Position numbers and translations under genes: made by a program
From: Hyphococcus sp.
GTDB lineage: Bacteria; Pseudomonadota; Alphaproteobacteria; Caulobacterales; Parvularculaceae
Reading direction: 5' to 3'
Length of the DNA stretch: 64,000 nt
Assembly (NCBI GenBank): GCA_021776415.1
Contig: JAJFFY010000081.1
Span: 1 to 64,000 of the forward strand
Shown: positions 27,990-37,559 of the stretch, piece by piece
How the letters are laid out: every line of letters starts with the position of its first letter
How positions within the stretch are numbered: position 1 is the stretch's first letter
The notes under the pieces: model-generated
What the model saw: the letters and a program-made list of their open reading frames with translations, nothing else
Databases searched by the model: none
What the model was told of the DNA's origin: nothing

Positions 27990-28895
27990 TTAGCGGGTCT
28001 GGAACCCGGCCAGAAGCTCGCCAAACCAGCGCCCGGCGACAAGGGCTGTGATATCGCTGACATCGCAGGCAGGATCAAACTCCGTAAGATCGACCGCGCA
28101 CACTTTGCTGTGTGCGCCGACTGCTCTAGCGGCATGGAAGAAGTCCGTCGTCGTCATCCCGCCGGGACGAGCGCCCGGCGCGCCCGGCGCCAGCCCGCGC
28201 TCAATCACATCGATATCGAAATCGACGTAAATCCGGTCGCACCGCGCGGCGATTGTCTCGAACGCATCCGCAAGCACCGCCTCGACGCCGCGGCTATGGC
28301 ACTCGCCCATTGTGTAAACGCTGATGCCTTCGGCCTTGGCGGTCTCATGCATATAGGCGGCATTGGCGAACGGCGCGATGCCGATCTGCGCGATATGCGC
28401 GCCGGGCAGACCATCATCGAGCAGCGCCTGCACCGGATTGCCGTTGAGCAGACCTGCTGATGTATCGCGCAGGTCAAAATGCGCATCCAGCGTGATCAGC
28501 CCGACATTTTTCAGGCGTGGATCAACGCTATGAACCCCGGGCCGGGTGACGGCGTTATTGCCGCCAATCAGTATGCTGAGTTCATGCCTGTCGGTCAGTG
28601 CAGAAAAGGCGCCCGCAATCGGCGCAAAACTCGTCTCGGGCGACAGATCCTTCAGCGCCACATCCCCGGCGTCATGGGCGCTGAGGCCTTGCAGCTCTTG
28701 GCCCGTCTCCACATCATAGGTGCTGATGCGCTTGAGCGCTGAACGAAACACCGTCGGTGCGCGGTCGCATTCCCCCGGCGTCACCGCGCCGCCGGCCATG
28801 GGCGCGCCAAGCAGTGCAATCGGCGCATCCGGCCCAGCAGATAACAGTCCCGCCAATGAATGCCATTGTTTTTCTGCGCGATCGCCTGAGGTCAT
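27990..28895 (-). CDS. hutG: formimidoylglutamase-like protein, arginase family
   Basis: This 301-residue protein is divergent from hutI. The arginase/ureohydrolase fold is clear from [12 protein letters not shown] (metal motif DxHxD), [27 protein letters not shown] and [12 protein letters not shown]. The first metal motif, normally GG(D/G)H, reads [10 protein letters not shown], so the usual His ligand is Asn. The hut context supports hydrolysis of N-formimidoyl-glutamate to glutamate and formamide, but the altered ligand leaves the exact substrate less certain. Confidence 0.8.
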   Translation of the reverse strand: MTSGDRAEKQWHSLAGLLSAGPDAPIALLGAPMAGGAVTPGECDRAPTVFRSALKRISTYDVETGQELQGLSAHDAGDVALKDLSPETSFAPIAGAFSALTDRHELSILIGGNNAVTRPGVHSVDPRLKNVGLITLDAHFDLRDTSAGLLNGNPVQALLDDGLPGAHIAQIGIAPFANAAYMHETAKAEGISVYTMGECHSRGVEAVLADAFETIAARCDRIYVDFDIDVIERGLAPGAPGARPGGMTTTDFFHAARAVGAHSKVCAVDLTEFDPACDVSDITALVAGRWFGELLAGFQTR

Positions 28896-28990
28896 TTTCC
28901 CGTCCTACACGAAAGAACCGCGCCCTTTATTCACAAGCCCGGCAGCTGTGTCTATACGTCGTCAGGCAACAACGGCGCGGCTGGCAATTT

Positions 28991-30211
28991 ATGTGGGACA
29001 CATTGTGGATCGATGGGCGGATTGCGACGCTCGATCCGGATATTGACGCCGCCTATGGGATGATCACGCCCGGCGCGGTAGCCGCCGAGGCCGGAAAGAT
29101 TGCCTGGGTCGGCGCCATGGCTGACCTGCCGGCGGCGCCGGAGGCGCTGGCCCGCAAGGTGATCTCCCTTGACGGCGCGTTGATGACCCCCGGCCTGATC
29201 GATTGCCACACGCATCTGGTTTACGCCGGCGACCGGGCTGGCGAGTTCGAGGCCCGCCTCAACGGCAAATCCTATGAGGAAATCGCCGCGGCCGGCGGCG
29301 GCATCATGTCCACCGTCAAGGCGACGCGCGCCGCCAGCCAGTCTGAATTGGTGCAAATCGCGCTGCCCCGACTTGACTCCCTACTCGCAGAGGGCGTGAC
29401 AACGATCGAAATCAAATCCGGCTATGGGCTCGATTTGGAGACCGAATTAAAAATGCTGCGCGCCGCGCGTAATCTTGGTGAGGCGCGGCGCATCAATATC
29501 AAAACCACATTTCTCGGCGCCCATGCCGTGCCGCCGGAATATGCCGGCCGCAGCGATGATTATATCGACCATGTCTGCAACGATCTATTGCCGGCGGCGC
29601 ATAGTGAGGCGCTGGTTGATGCTGTCGATGGTTTTTGCGAGGGGATCGGTTTCTCGCCCGCGCAGATCGAGCGGGTTTTCAAAACAGCCCGCGCGCTTGG
29701 CCTACCGGTAAAGCTGCATGCGGAACAATTGTCCGATCTCGGCGGCGCCCGGCTCGCGGCGCAATATGACGCTCTGTCGGCGGATCATCTTGAATATCTC
29801 AAAGACGCCGATGCGCGTGTGCTGGCGAAGGCCGGAACCGTCGCCGTCATGTTGCCCGGGGCGTACTACTATCTGCGCGAGACCAAACTGCCGCCGATTG
29901 AGGCTTTACGCGCGGCCCATGTTCCGATAGCGGTCGCCACCGACAGCAACCCCGGCACCTCGCCCATGACCTCGCTCTTGCTGGCCATGAACATGGCGTG
30001 CACGCTCTTTCGCCTGACCCCGGAGGAGGCGCTGGCCGGCGTCACCCGTATCGCGGCCACAGCGCTCGGCCTGGCGGGTGAGACCGGCGCGATCACACCC
30101 GGAAAATCTGCCGATCTGGCGATCTGGGGCCTATCGGAGCCTTCCGCCCTTTCCTACCATATTGGGTATAACCCTCTGAAAACGAGAATTTTTGCAGGCG
30201 AGACGTTATGA
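28991..30211 (+). CDS. hutI: imidazolonepropionase
   Basis: The protein has 406 residues from the ATG at 28991 ([19 protein letters not shown]); the track form adds 78 residues antisense to hutG. It is an amidohydrolase that opens imidazolone propionate in histidine breakdown. Metal-site motifs are [37 protein letters not shown] and [10 protein letters not shown]. It overlaps hutH by ATGA. The divergent hutG lies 95 bp upstream. Confidence 0.95.
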   Translation: MWDTLWIDGRIATLDPDIDAAYGMITPGAVAAEAGKIAWVGAMADLPAAPEALARKVISLDGALMTPGLIDCHTHLVYAGDRAGEFEARLNGKSYEEIAAAGGGIMSTVKATRAASQSELVQIALPRLDSLLAEGVTTIEIKSGYGLDLETELKMLRAARNLGEARRINIKTTFLGAHAVPPEYAGRSDDYIDHVCNDLLPAAHSEALVDAVDGFCEGIGFSPAQIERVFKTARALGLPVKLHAEQLSDLGGARLAAQYDALSADHLEYLKDADARVLAKAGTVAVMLPGAYYYLRETKLPPIEALRAAHVPIAVATDSNPGTSPMTSLLLAMNMACTLFRLTPEEALAGVTRIAATALGLAGETGAITPGKSADLAIWGLSEPSALSYHIGYNPLKTRIFAGETL

Positions 30212-31761
30212 TGATTGTAACACCCGGCGAGGTCAGCCTAAGTGCGCTCGAAGATATTTACCGCAACGGCGCGCCGGTGGCGCTGGATAAAAGCTGCCAC
30301 GCTGCGATCAACGCGTCGTCCGCCATCATCGCCAAAGCGGCGACCGGCGCCGATCCGGTCTACGGCGTTAATACCGGGTTCGGCAAACTCGCCAATCGGC
30401 GCATTGAACCCGACGATGTTGAAACCCTTCAGCGTAATCTGATCTTGTCTCACTGCGCCGGCGTTGGCGACCCGCTCGATATTGAGACCGCACGTTTGAT
30501 CATGGTGCTGAAGCTCATCTCTCTCGGGCGCGGCGTATCGGGCGTTCGTATGGGAACGATTGCGCAGATCGAGGCGATGCTAGAGCGCGGGGTGACGCCG
30601 GTGATCCCCGGTCAGGGCTCGGTTGGCGCATCGGGTGATCTCGCTCCGCTTGCGCATATGGCCGCAGCGATGATCGGCGAAGGCGAGGCGTGGTATAACG
30701 ATGCCCGCATGCCGACAAAAGACGCGCTTGCCGCCGCCAAGTTAAAGCCGGTTGTGCTCGGTCCGAAGGAAGGTCTTGGCCTGATCAACGGCACGCAAGT
30801 TTCAACCGCGCTGGCGTTGGTCGGGTTGTTCAATGCGTGGTGTGCGATGCATGCAAGCCTGGTCACCGGCGCCTTGTCGACCGATGCGGCGATGGCCTCC
30901 GCGGCGCCGTTTCGCGATGAAATCCATGCGGTGCGCGGCCATCAGGGCCAGATCGATGCAGCGCATTTTCTCCGTGCGATCATGGCCGGATCGAAAATCC
31001 GCGAAAGTCATCGCGACGGTGATGAACGCGTGCAGGACCCCTATTGCATCCGCTGCCAGCCCCAGGTGATGGGCGCTTGTATCGATCTTCTGCGCCAGGC
31101 GGCAGCCACGCTTCAGATCGAGGCCAATGCGGCGACCGACAATCCGCTTGTCTTTGCTGATGGTTCAATCCTTTCCGGTGGTAACTTCCATGCAGAACCG
31201 GTTGCGTTCGCAGCGGACCAAATTGCGCTGGCGATCGCTGAAATCGGCTCGATAACGCAGCGGCGCATCGCGCTGATGGTTGACCCGGTATTGTCTTACG
31301 GGCTGCCGGCGTTTTTAACGCCGGACCCCGGCGTTAATTCCGGTTTCATGATCGCCGAGGTGACCTCCGCCGCACTGATGTCAGAAAACAAACACCGCGC
31401 CGCGCCCTGTTCGGTCGATTCGACGCCAACATCGTGCAATCAGGAAGACCATGTCTCCATGGCGTGTCACGCCGCGCGCCGGCTGATCGATATGAACAAA
31501 AACCTCGCGCAGATTATCGGCATTGAACTCTTAACGGCCGCGCAAGGAATTGAATTTCGAAAACCTCTAAACACAAGCCCGACATTGCAAGGGGTGATTG
31601 CGAAGCTGCGCGAGAAAATTCCGGCGCTTAAGGGAGACCGGTTCATGGCCGATGATATGGCTAAGGCTAGCGCACAAATCGCAAGCGGCGCCTTATGCGA
31701 TTCTACATCTGCAATAGTATCATCACCGGCGTTGATGGTTCCCATCCATCAAAGCCGGTGA
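30208..31761 (+). CDS. hutH: histidine ammonia-lyase
   Basis: This 517-residue protein starts within the hutI stop (ATGATGA) and deaminates histidine to urocanate. The MIO-forming Ala-Ser-Gly triad is in [16 protein letters not shown] (about residue 140). [15 protein letters not shown] and NCH-type C-terminal region [15 protein letters not shown] are conserved. The last 15 or so residues ([13 protein letters not shown]) are encoded by an inverted repeat that contains the stop codon, so the extreme C-terminus is probably not the ancestral one. Confidence 0.95.
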   Translation: MMIVTPGEVSLSALEDIYRNGAPVALDKSCHAAINASSAIIAKAATGADPVYGVNTGFGKLANRRIEPDDVETLQRNLILSHCAGVGDPLDIETARLIMVLKLISLGRGVSGVRMGTIAQIEAMLERGVTPVIPGQGSVGASGDLAPLAHMAAAMIGEGEAWYNDARMPTKDALAAAKLKPVVLGPKEGLGLINGTQVSTALALVGLFNAWCAMHASLVTGALSTDAAMASAAPFRDEIHAVRGHQGQIDAAHFLRAIMAGSKIRESHRDGDERVQDPYCIRCQPQVMGACIDLLRQAAATLQIEANAATDNPLVFADGSILSGGNFHAEPVAFAADQIALAIAEIGSITQRRIALMVDPVLSYGLPAFLTPDPGVNSGFMIAEVTSAALMSENKHRAAPCSVDSTPTSCNQEDHVSMACHAARRLIDMNKNLAQIIGIELLTAAQGIEFRKPLNTSPTLQGVIAKLREKIPALKGDRFMADDMAKASAQIASGALCDSTSAIVSSPALMVPIHQSR

Positions 31762-31793
31762 TCCAGACTGGATTGCCGGACCAACTCCGGCAA
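31722..31793 (+). repeat. two adjacent hairpins at the hutH 3' end
   Basis: ATCACCGGC (31722-31730) pairs with GCCGGTGAT (31754-31762), with an inner TTGATGG/CCATCAA stem. A second hairpin pairs TTGCCGGA (31773-31780) with TCCGGCAA (31786-31793). Neither is followed by a T run. The sequence resembles dispersed GC-rich intergenic repeats ending CAATGACG. It separates hutH and hutU and may stabilise or attenuate the message. Confidence 0.65.
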
Positions 31794-31820
31794 TGACGAA
31801 GAACACATAAGGATTTGCGT

Positions 31821-33503
31821 ATGACTGACCCCCGCAAAAACGCCCGCACTGTTCGCGCACCGCGCGGGAGTGAGATTACCGCCAAGCACTGGGTCACCGA
31901 AGCGCCCATGCGCATGTTGATGAACAATCTCGATCCGGATGTCGCGGAAAACCCCCATGAGCTGGTTGTCTATGGCGGCATCGGCCGCGCCGCGCGGACG
32001 TGGAACGATTTCGATAAAATCGTCGCGTCGCTGAAAGAGCTGAACGACGATGAAACCCTGCTGGTGCAGTCGGGCAAGCCGGTCGGGGTTTTCAAAACCC
32101 ATAAAGATGCGCCCCGCGTCCTCATCGCTAATTCCAATCTCGTGCCGCACTGGGCGACCTGGGATCATTTCAATGAACTCGATCGCAAGGGCCTGATGAT
32201 GTACGGCCAGATGACGGCGGGCTCGTGGATTTATATTGGCAGCCAGGGTATTGTTCAGGGCACGTATGAAACATTCATGGAAGCCGGCCGACAGCACTTT
32301 GGCGGCGCTTTAAAAGGCAAATGGATATTGACCGCCGGCCTTGGCGGCATGGGTGGGGCCCAGCCCCTTGCAGCCGCGCTGGCGGGCGCCTCAAGCCTGA
32401 CGGTTGAATGCGATGAAGACCACATCGATTTCCGTCTGCGCACCGGCTATGTCGACGCCAAGGCGACCAGCCTCGACGAAGCGCTGGCGATGATCAACGG
32501 CTGGACCGCTGCGGGCGAGGCAAAATCTGTCGGCCTTCTCGGCAACGCCGCCGATATTTTTCCTGAACTGGCGGCGCGCGCCAAAGACGATCCCAAAGCG
32601 CGACCGGACATCGTCACCGACCAGACCTCCGCCCATGATGTTCGCAACGGCTATCTGCCGCAAGGCTGGACCATGGCGCAGTGGCGCGAGAAACGTGAGA
32701 GCGCGCCGGGCGAAGTTGAACGCGCCGCGCGCGCCTCAATCAAAGTCCATGTACAGGCGATGCTGGATTTCTGGCATGCAGGCGTGCCGACGCTCGATTA
32801 TGGCAACAATATTCGTCAGGTCGCCAAGGAAGAAGGGCTGGAGAATGCGTTCGACTTTCCGGGCTTCGTACCGGCATATGTTCGGCCGCTGTTCTGCCGC
32901 GGTATTGGTCCGTTTCGTTGGGCGGCGCTCTCCGGCGACCCAGAAGATATTTACAAGACAGATGCGAAGGTCAAAGAGATGATCCCCGACGATCCGCACC
33001 TTCACAACTGGCTCGACATGGCGCGAGAGCGGATTTCGTTTCAGGGCCTGCCCGCGCGCATCTGTTGGGTTGGCCTCGGCCAGCGCCATCGGCTCGGCCT
33101 TGCGTTTAACGAAATGGTGAAGTCCGGCGAATTATCCGCCCCCGTCGTTATCGGCCGCGACCATCTAGATTCCGGCTCGGTCGCCTCGCCCAACCGCGAG
33201 ACCGAGGCGATGCTGGATGGGTCCGACGCGGTCTCCGACTGGCCGTTGTTGAATGCATTGCTCAACTGCGCCTCGGGCGCCACCTGGGTATCGCTGCATC
33301 ATGGCGGCGGCGTCGGTATGGGCTTTTCACAACATGCCGGCATGGTGATCGTTGCGGACGGCACCGACGACGCGGCGCGGCGTATTGAGCGCGTGTTGTG
33401 GAACGATCCGGCATCGGGCGTGATGCGCCATGCCGATGCCGGCTATGAAATCGCCAAAGACTGCGCGGTTGAACATGGCCTCAACCTGCCTGGCATTATC
33501 TAA
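31821..33503 (+). CDS. hutU: urocanate hydratase
   Basis: The protein has 560 residues from the ATG at 31821, with AAGGA 8 bases upstream; the track start is a TTG two codons earlier. It hydrates urocanate to imidazolone propionate and uses NAD+ as electrophile. Motifs include [19 protein letters not shown] (dinucleotide site), [25 protein letters not shown] and [18 protein letters not shown]. Its stop overlaps the ATG of the next gene (TAATG). Confidence 0.96.
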   Translation: MTDPRKNARTVRAPRGSEITAKHWVTEAPMRMLMNNLDPDVAENPHELVVYGGIGRAARTWNDFDKIVASLKELNDDETLLVQSGKPVGVFKTHKDAPRVLIANSNLVPHWATWDHFNELDRKGLMMYGQMTAGSWIYIGSQGIVQGTYETFMEAGRQHFGGALKGKWILTAGLGGMGGAQPLAAALAGASSLTVECDEDHIDFRLRTGYVDAKATSLDEALAMINGWTAAGEAKSVGLLGNAADIFPELAARAKDDPKARPDIVTDQTSAHDVRNGYLPQGWTMAQWREKRESAPGEVERAARASIKVHVQAMLDFWHAGVPTLDYGNNIRQVAKEEGLENAFDFPGFVPAYVRPLFCRGIGPFRWAALSGDPEDIYKTDAKVKEMIPDDPHLHNWLDMARERISFQGLPARICWVGLGQRHRLGLAFNEMVKSGELSAPVVIGRDHLDSGSVASPNRETEAMLDGSDAVSDWPLLNALLNCASGATWVSLHHGGGVGMGFSQHAGMVIVADGTDDAARRIERVLWNDPASGVMRHADAGYEIAKDCAVEHGLNLPGII

Positions 33504-34294
33504 TGCCCGATCTATCAGTAAGCGGAATATCACTCCACTATGAGGTCGAAGGCAGTGGTCCACCGCTGGTCCTTGTCGCCGGGCTCAGCAGCGACGGCGC
33601 CAGTTGGGCGCCGGTGACGCCACATTTGACGCCCCACGCCAAGCTAATCCTGCCAGACAATCGCGGCTGCGGGCAAACACAAACCAACGCTGGCGAAGTG
33701 ACGATTGAAGCGATTGCCGATGATATTATCGCCCTGCTCGATCACCTTGAAATTGAACAGGCGAACATCCTCGGTCACTCCATGGGCGGCGTCATCGCCA
33801 TGACCATCGCCGCGCGGCGCCCGGACCGATTGCGCCGGCTGGTCCTGTCGGCGACAACCCCGACGGTCCCGCCGCGGGCGCGCTCGATCATTGAAACCCT
33901 GGTCAGCCTACGCGAGGCCGGCGCCCCGGAAGAAGACTGGTATCGTTCATTCTTCCACTGGTTGTTTCACCCGGCATTTTTCGAAAGCGAAGCAGCGGTC
34001 GCCGCCGCCATCGCCATGGCCAGAGCCTACCCCCACGCCCAAAGCCCCGGCGATATGCGCCGGCAAGTTGATGCGCTGCGGGATTATGACGCCAGCGCCC
34101 TGCCCGCGCAGATTAAAGCCGAAACACTAATTCTCGCCGGTGAAGCTGATCTTCTGTTTCCGCCGCAGGCGATTGCGCAAAACTTCCGCCCACTGAAGAA
34201 CCATCGGATTGAAATCCTGCCCGACGCCGCACACTCGCAGCAATGGGACCAGCCGCAAGCCTTTGCGCGCGCTGTTGTTCGGTTTTTGAGGTAG
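33503..34294 (+). CDS. alpha/beta hydrolase in the hut operon
   Basis: This 263-residue protein starts within the hutU stop codon (TAATG), so it is translationally coupled. The fold is clear: LVLVAGLSSDGASWAPV (oxyanion region), LGHSMGGVIAMTIA (Ser about residue 95), ILAGEADLLFPPQ (Asp) and PDAAHSQQWDQP (His). The substrate is unknown. Its place after hutU suggests a role with histidine-derived or related compounds, but this is inference from position only. Confidence 0.82.
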   Translation: MPDLSVSGISLHYEVEGSGPPLVLVAGLSSDGASWAPVTPHLTPHAKLILPDNRGCGQTQTNAGEVTIEAIADDIIALLDHLEIEQANILGHSMGGVIAMTIAARRPDRLRRLVLSATTPTVPPRARSIIETLVSLREAGAPEEDWYRSFFHWLFHPAFFESEAAVAAAIAMARAYPHAQSPGDMRRQVDALRDYDASALPAQIKAETLILAGEADLLFPPQAIAQNFRPLKNHRIEILPDAAHSQQWDQPQAFARAVVRFLR

Positions 34295-34354
34295 AGGATT
34301 GCCGTGAATTTTCGATGTATAAAATGTTTCATGGTTGCACCACCTTACCCACTA

Positions 34355-34485
34355 CGTCATCCCGGATGCAATGCAGCATGAAATGCTGCTTCGCTGGTCC
34401 GGGATCTCTCGAGGGTTCGGACCTGTCGCAAGAGATCCCGTGCTAGCAGTGCATCACTTCGTGCTGCACAGCACACGGGATGACG
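34355..34485. repeat. 131-bp composite palindromic repeat
   Basis: It starts CGTCATCCCGG and ends CCGTG...CACGGGATGACG, so the outer arms (CGTCATCCCG/CGGGATGACG) pair. Inside are GCAGCATGAAATGCTGC and GGGATCTC/GAGATCCC arms. It resembles the CGTCATCCCGG-type dispersed intergenic repeats I recall from Alphaproteobacteria. Confidence 0.75.
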
Positions 34486-34762
34486 AAGATGGATAGAGGG
34501 GCAGGATAACGGCGGGCGAAAAACGCCAAATCCACACAACCCCGACACGAATCGAATCTTCGATTTTGCAACCCTGAGAGGGTAGTCTTTGATAAAACCT
34601 ATATTTGGTGAAAAGTTATCCTCACGGGTTTTAGTGGTCTTATGCTCTCTCCCAACGTCGAAATGCGGCCCTGACACCGGCGACATGGCTCACGAAGAGC
34701 GTCGCGAAAACCAACCGGCTCTTTCAGCGTTCATGCGCAGGGAATGCGAGTTCGCTTGCGTG

Positions 34763-34782
34763 GGCTCTTTGACATTGTGAAT
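34763..34782 (+). promoter_or_regulatory. orphan rRNA-leader (boxA-like) sequence
   Basis: GGCTCTTTGACATTGTGAAT closely resembles the NusB/boxA region that precedes 16S genes (E. coli TGCTCTTTAACA; alphaproteobacterial versions read CTCTTTGACA). No 16S sequence follows, so it is either a relic of an rrn leader or a chance match. Confidence 0.35.
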
Positions 34783-34829
34783 ATGTAGGCGGCGACGACG
34801 GTTCGCGCATTGCGGGCTCTCTTTTTAAG

Positions 34830-35117
34830 GTGGGACCGTTGCGCCGTTACAGCGAGGATATTGGCCCTCAACGGTTCCAGTTGAGTATGCGCAGTTTTTG
34901 CGCTAAATCTCAGTCTGCGAAACGGATAGCGCTCGTTGCCAAGAAAAATGGCCGCCCAAAAGATCTGGGTGTCAGAGCGCGGACCGGGAACGCCTTGGCG
35001 TTGAGAAAAATCAACGCTATAGGGCGCGCCGTCGCAACCGGTCGAAGCGCTGCGGCTGCGAGAAAAATGCTCGCCAACGCACTTTGTAACCAGACAAAGT
35101 TGGGCGAGCCCCCATGA
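34830..35117 (+). CDS. doubtful basic ORF overlapping the TonB receptor start
   Basis: This 95-residue ORF is rich in Arg, Lys and Ala (VAKKNGRPKDLGVRART, AAAARKMLANALCNQ). Its TGA overlaps the receptor ATG as ATGA, the usual form of coupling in this genome. No family is recognised and codon use is not convincing. It may be a short leader ORF or a chance reading frame. Confidence 0.2.
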   Translation: MGPLRRYSEDIGPQRFQLSMRSFCAKSQSAKRIALVAKKNGRPKDLGVRARTGNALALRKINAIGRAVATGRSAAAARKMLANALCNQTKLGEPP

Positions 35118-37348
35118 AAAACCTGATGAGCTGCACCGCTCTGGCGAGCGGGCTATTTTACAGTAGCGCCTTTGCGCAAACCGAAACGCAAACCACACTG
35201 CCGGTGACTAGAGATGTGATCACCGTGACGGCCCTGCGCCGTGTGCAGTCGCCGCAAGATGTCAGCGTCGCCTTGAGCGTGCTGTCTGGCGCAGAGCTGA
35301 TTGATCTTGGCGTCGATACGCTCAACGGGCTTGAGAATTTCACGCCCAATCTCGAGATCGAAAGCCAGTTTGGCGGCGGCCAGCCGAGTTATTCCATTCG
35401 CGGCGTCGGGTTTCGCGACTATGCGACGTTGAACGCGCCAACTGTCGGCATTTACGTTGACGATGTAGCGTTTCCGGTTCCGGTGATGACGCAAGGGGTG
35501 CTGTTCGATGTGGAGCGCGTCGAAATTTTGCGCGGACCGCAAGGCACGCTTTATGGCCGCAACACAACCGGCGGCGCGATTAAGGTCATCTCCGCGCGCC
35601 CGACCGACGAATTCCATGCCGGCCTGGTGGTTGAAGGCGGACGCTTTGGCCGCGTCGATACGGAAGGGTTTGTTTCCGGTCCGGTGAGCGAGACCGTCCG
35701 CATCAGGCTCTCCGGCGCCAGCGCCCATGGCGGCGGCTGGCAAACCAACCGTGAGACCGGCGAGGAAATCGGCGATGCGGAGAAATATGCCCTGCGCGGC
35801 CTCATTGAGGTCGACTTATCGGAAAATATTGAGGCGCTGATCAATCTCCATGGCTTTATGGATGATTCCGACGGGCTTGGCTTGCAGCTGTTCAACCCGT
35901 CCGTCTTCGGCCCGGCCGCTCATACGGACCGTCGCGAGACCAGTTTTGGCTCGTCCGATGAATTTGCAACGCTGGTCGGTTTTGACGCCTGGCAACATCC
36001 GTTCCGCAACAACGAAGGCTGGGGTGCAAGCCTGACGCTTAACGCCGCGCTCGGCGATGTTGATCTCACCTATATCGGCTCCTTTGAGACACTAAACCGA
36101 AAAGAATTCAACGACTGGGATGCGCTGACCATTGGCGCCGCCGGGGTGTTCTTCCAAAGCAGCGTTGAGGTGACCTCGCATGAGCTTCGCATCAGCGGCG
36201 AGACGGCAAATCAGATTCGCTGGGTCGGCGGGTTTTATTATAGCGACGAAGACCTGAATGAGATCTATCAGTCCGATTTTGTTGCAAGCTTCGGCCCCGG
36301 CTTCGCCGTCACCACGCCTTACAAGCAAGACGTCCGCACGCTCGCAGCTTATCTGCATACAGATTTCGATATCACCGATAGGGTCACTCTCGTTGCCGGC
36401 GTCCGTTATGAGGATGAAGAACGACGTCTTCGTGATCTTGGCACGTTTGCTACCGGTTTTGACACACTCAACTTTGCCAATGGGACGGTGGATGGCACTC
36501 TGGAGAACCGGGACCTCAATTCCGACAATGTCAGTGGCAAGATCGGCGTCAATATCAAGCCCGCAAAGGATATCCTGCTCTATGCATCCTACAGCCGCGG
36601 CATAAAATCAGGCGGATTTACCGCCTACAATACGCTCAACCCTCGCGCGGTAGACCCTTTTACGCCAGAAAAGCTCAACGCCTATGAGGCGGGGTTTAAA
36701 ACCCAATTTGCCGATGGCGTAGTGACGATGAACGGCGCGGTTTATTACTATGATTATAAGGACCAGCAAGTTCAGTCGGCGATCTTCGACGCCGGGACCG
36801 GCGCGATTGTCGGCCGTATCGTCAATGCCCCGGAAAGCGAAATCTATGGTGCGGAGTTGGAGCTCACCTATCGCCCGGCGCCATGGCTGACGATTGGACA
36901 ATCGCTCGGCTACAAGAGCGGCGAGTTTCAATCCTTCACCGATCTCGACACCGCCGCAACCGCTGCAGCATCAACCGAGATTCTGATCGACCGGGCGGGA
37001 CAGGATTTGGGTTTTCCAAATCTCGGCTATAAAGGCTTCGTCGCCGCGCAAATACCGGTTGCGCAAACATGGCGCCTGGGCGGACGGGTGGACTATTCCT
37101 ATCGCGACGAGCTTGCCTTGCCGCTACTTGGCTCGGATTATCTGGTCGATGATTACTGGCTCACTAACGCACAACTCACTTTCGGGCCGCAAAATGATCG
37201 CTGGGAAATCGCGCTTTGGGGCCGCAATATTTTCAATACCGATTTCGATGAAACCCGCAATTTCTTCATCGCCCCCGGCGGCGTCGCCGATGTCGCCGCG
37301 CCCGGCCAGCCAGCAATCTATGGCGCACGGCTGTCGATCCGGCATTGA
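35114..37348 (+). CDS. TonB-dependent outer-membrane receptor
   Basis: This 744-residue protein has a signal peptide (KNLMSCTALASGLFYSSAFAQ) and then a TonB box-like DVITVTALRR. The plug domain contains YSIRGVGFRDYATLNAPTVGIYVDDV and VERVEILRGPQGTLYGRNTTGGAIKVIS, followed by a beta-barrel with the usual Y-x-x-Y-E strands (VAGVRYEDEER, LYASYSRGIKSGGFTAYN, LNAYEAGFKT). The substrate cannot be read from the sequence. The position just upstream of a peptide-type ABC transporter and an S58 peptidase suggests uptake of peptides or a peptide-like compound. Confidence 0.93.
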   Translation: MKNLMSCTALASGLFYSSAFAQTETQTTLPVTRDVITVTALRRVQSPQDVSVALSVLSGAELIDLGVDTLNGLENFTPNLEIESQFGGGQPSYSIRGVGFRDYATLNAPTVGIYVDDVAFPVPVMTQGVLFDVERVEILRGPQGTLYGRNTTGGAIKVISARPTDEFHAGLVVEGGRFGRVDTEGFVSGPVSETVRIRLSGASAHGGGWQTNRETGEEIGDAEKYALRGLIEVDLSENIEALINLHGFMDDSDGLGLQLFNPSVFGPAAHTDRRETSFGSSDEFATLVGFDAWQHPFRNNEGWGASLTLNAALGDVDLTYIGSFETLNRKEFNDWDALTIGAAGVFFQSSVEVTSHELRISGETANQIRWVGGFYYSDEDLNEIYQSDFVASFGPGFAVTTPYKQDVRTLAAYLHTDFDITDRVTLVAGVRYEDEERRLRDLGTFATGFDTLNFANGTVDGTLENRDLNSDNVSGKIGVNIKPAKDILLYASYSRGIKSGGFTAYNTLNPRAVDPFTPEKLNAYEAGFKTQFADGVVTMNGAVYYYDYKDQQVQSAIFDAGTGAIVGRIVNAPESEIYGAELELTYRPAPWLTIGQSLGYKSGEFQSFTDLDTAATAAASTEILIDRAGQDLGFPNLGYKGFVAAQIPVAQTWRLGGRVDYSYRDELALPLLGSDYLVDDYWLTNAQLTFGPQNDRWEIALWGRNIFNTDFDETRNFFIAPGGVADVAAPGQPAIYGARLSIRH

Positions 37349-37410
37349 GGGATTATCGCTAGTTTTGAGGATAAGAATCAGGCGCTTATGCTAGCTTCTT
37401 GATATTGCCT

Positions 37411-37514
37411 TTAGAGCGCCGGGCGAAAAAGTGGGAACCGGTTTTTCGTAAAACCGGCGCGCAACAAAGAAACTAGAGCCCCGGGCGATTCCAATTAATC
37501 GCCCGGGGCTCTAG
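37411..37514. repeat. bipartite hairpin repeat, intact copy
   Basis: GAGCGCCGGGCGAAAAAGTG and CCGGTTTTTCG with CCGGCGC form the first hairpin. The core CAACAAAGAAACTAGAG follows. The second hairpin is CTAGAGCCCCGGGCGATT against its perfect complement. It sits 62 bp after the TonB-receptor stop and 45 bp before the ABC fusion gene. It is closely related to copy 1 at 1518. Confidence 0.85.
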
Positions 37515-37559
37515 GCGATGTAAACGGGCGCGGCGCGCCCAAAAAAGTGATGGAGACCC

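Larger units (their letters stand above)
34295..35113. other. 819-bp gene-poor region before the TonB receptor
   Basis: It contains a long imperfect palindromic repeat (34355-34485), a sequence resembling an rRNA-operon leader (around 34763-34782) and one basic ORF (34830-35117) of doubtful reality. I saw no tRNA, no rRNA and no B12 riboswitch box. A promoter for the receptor gene must lie here. Confidence 0.6.

Noticed and set aside
34486-35113. Possible B12 or other riboswitch before the TonB receptor
   Set aside because: I looked for the conserved B12 box and paired elements and found none, so no riboswitch is called.
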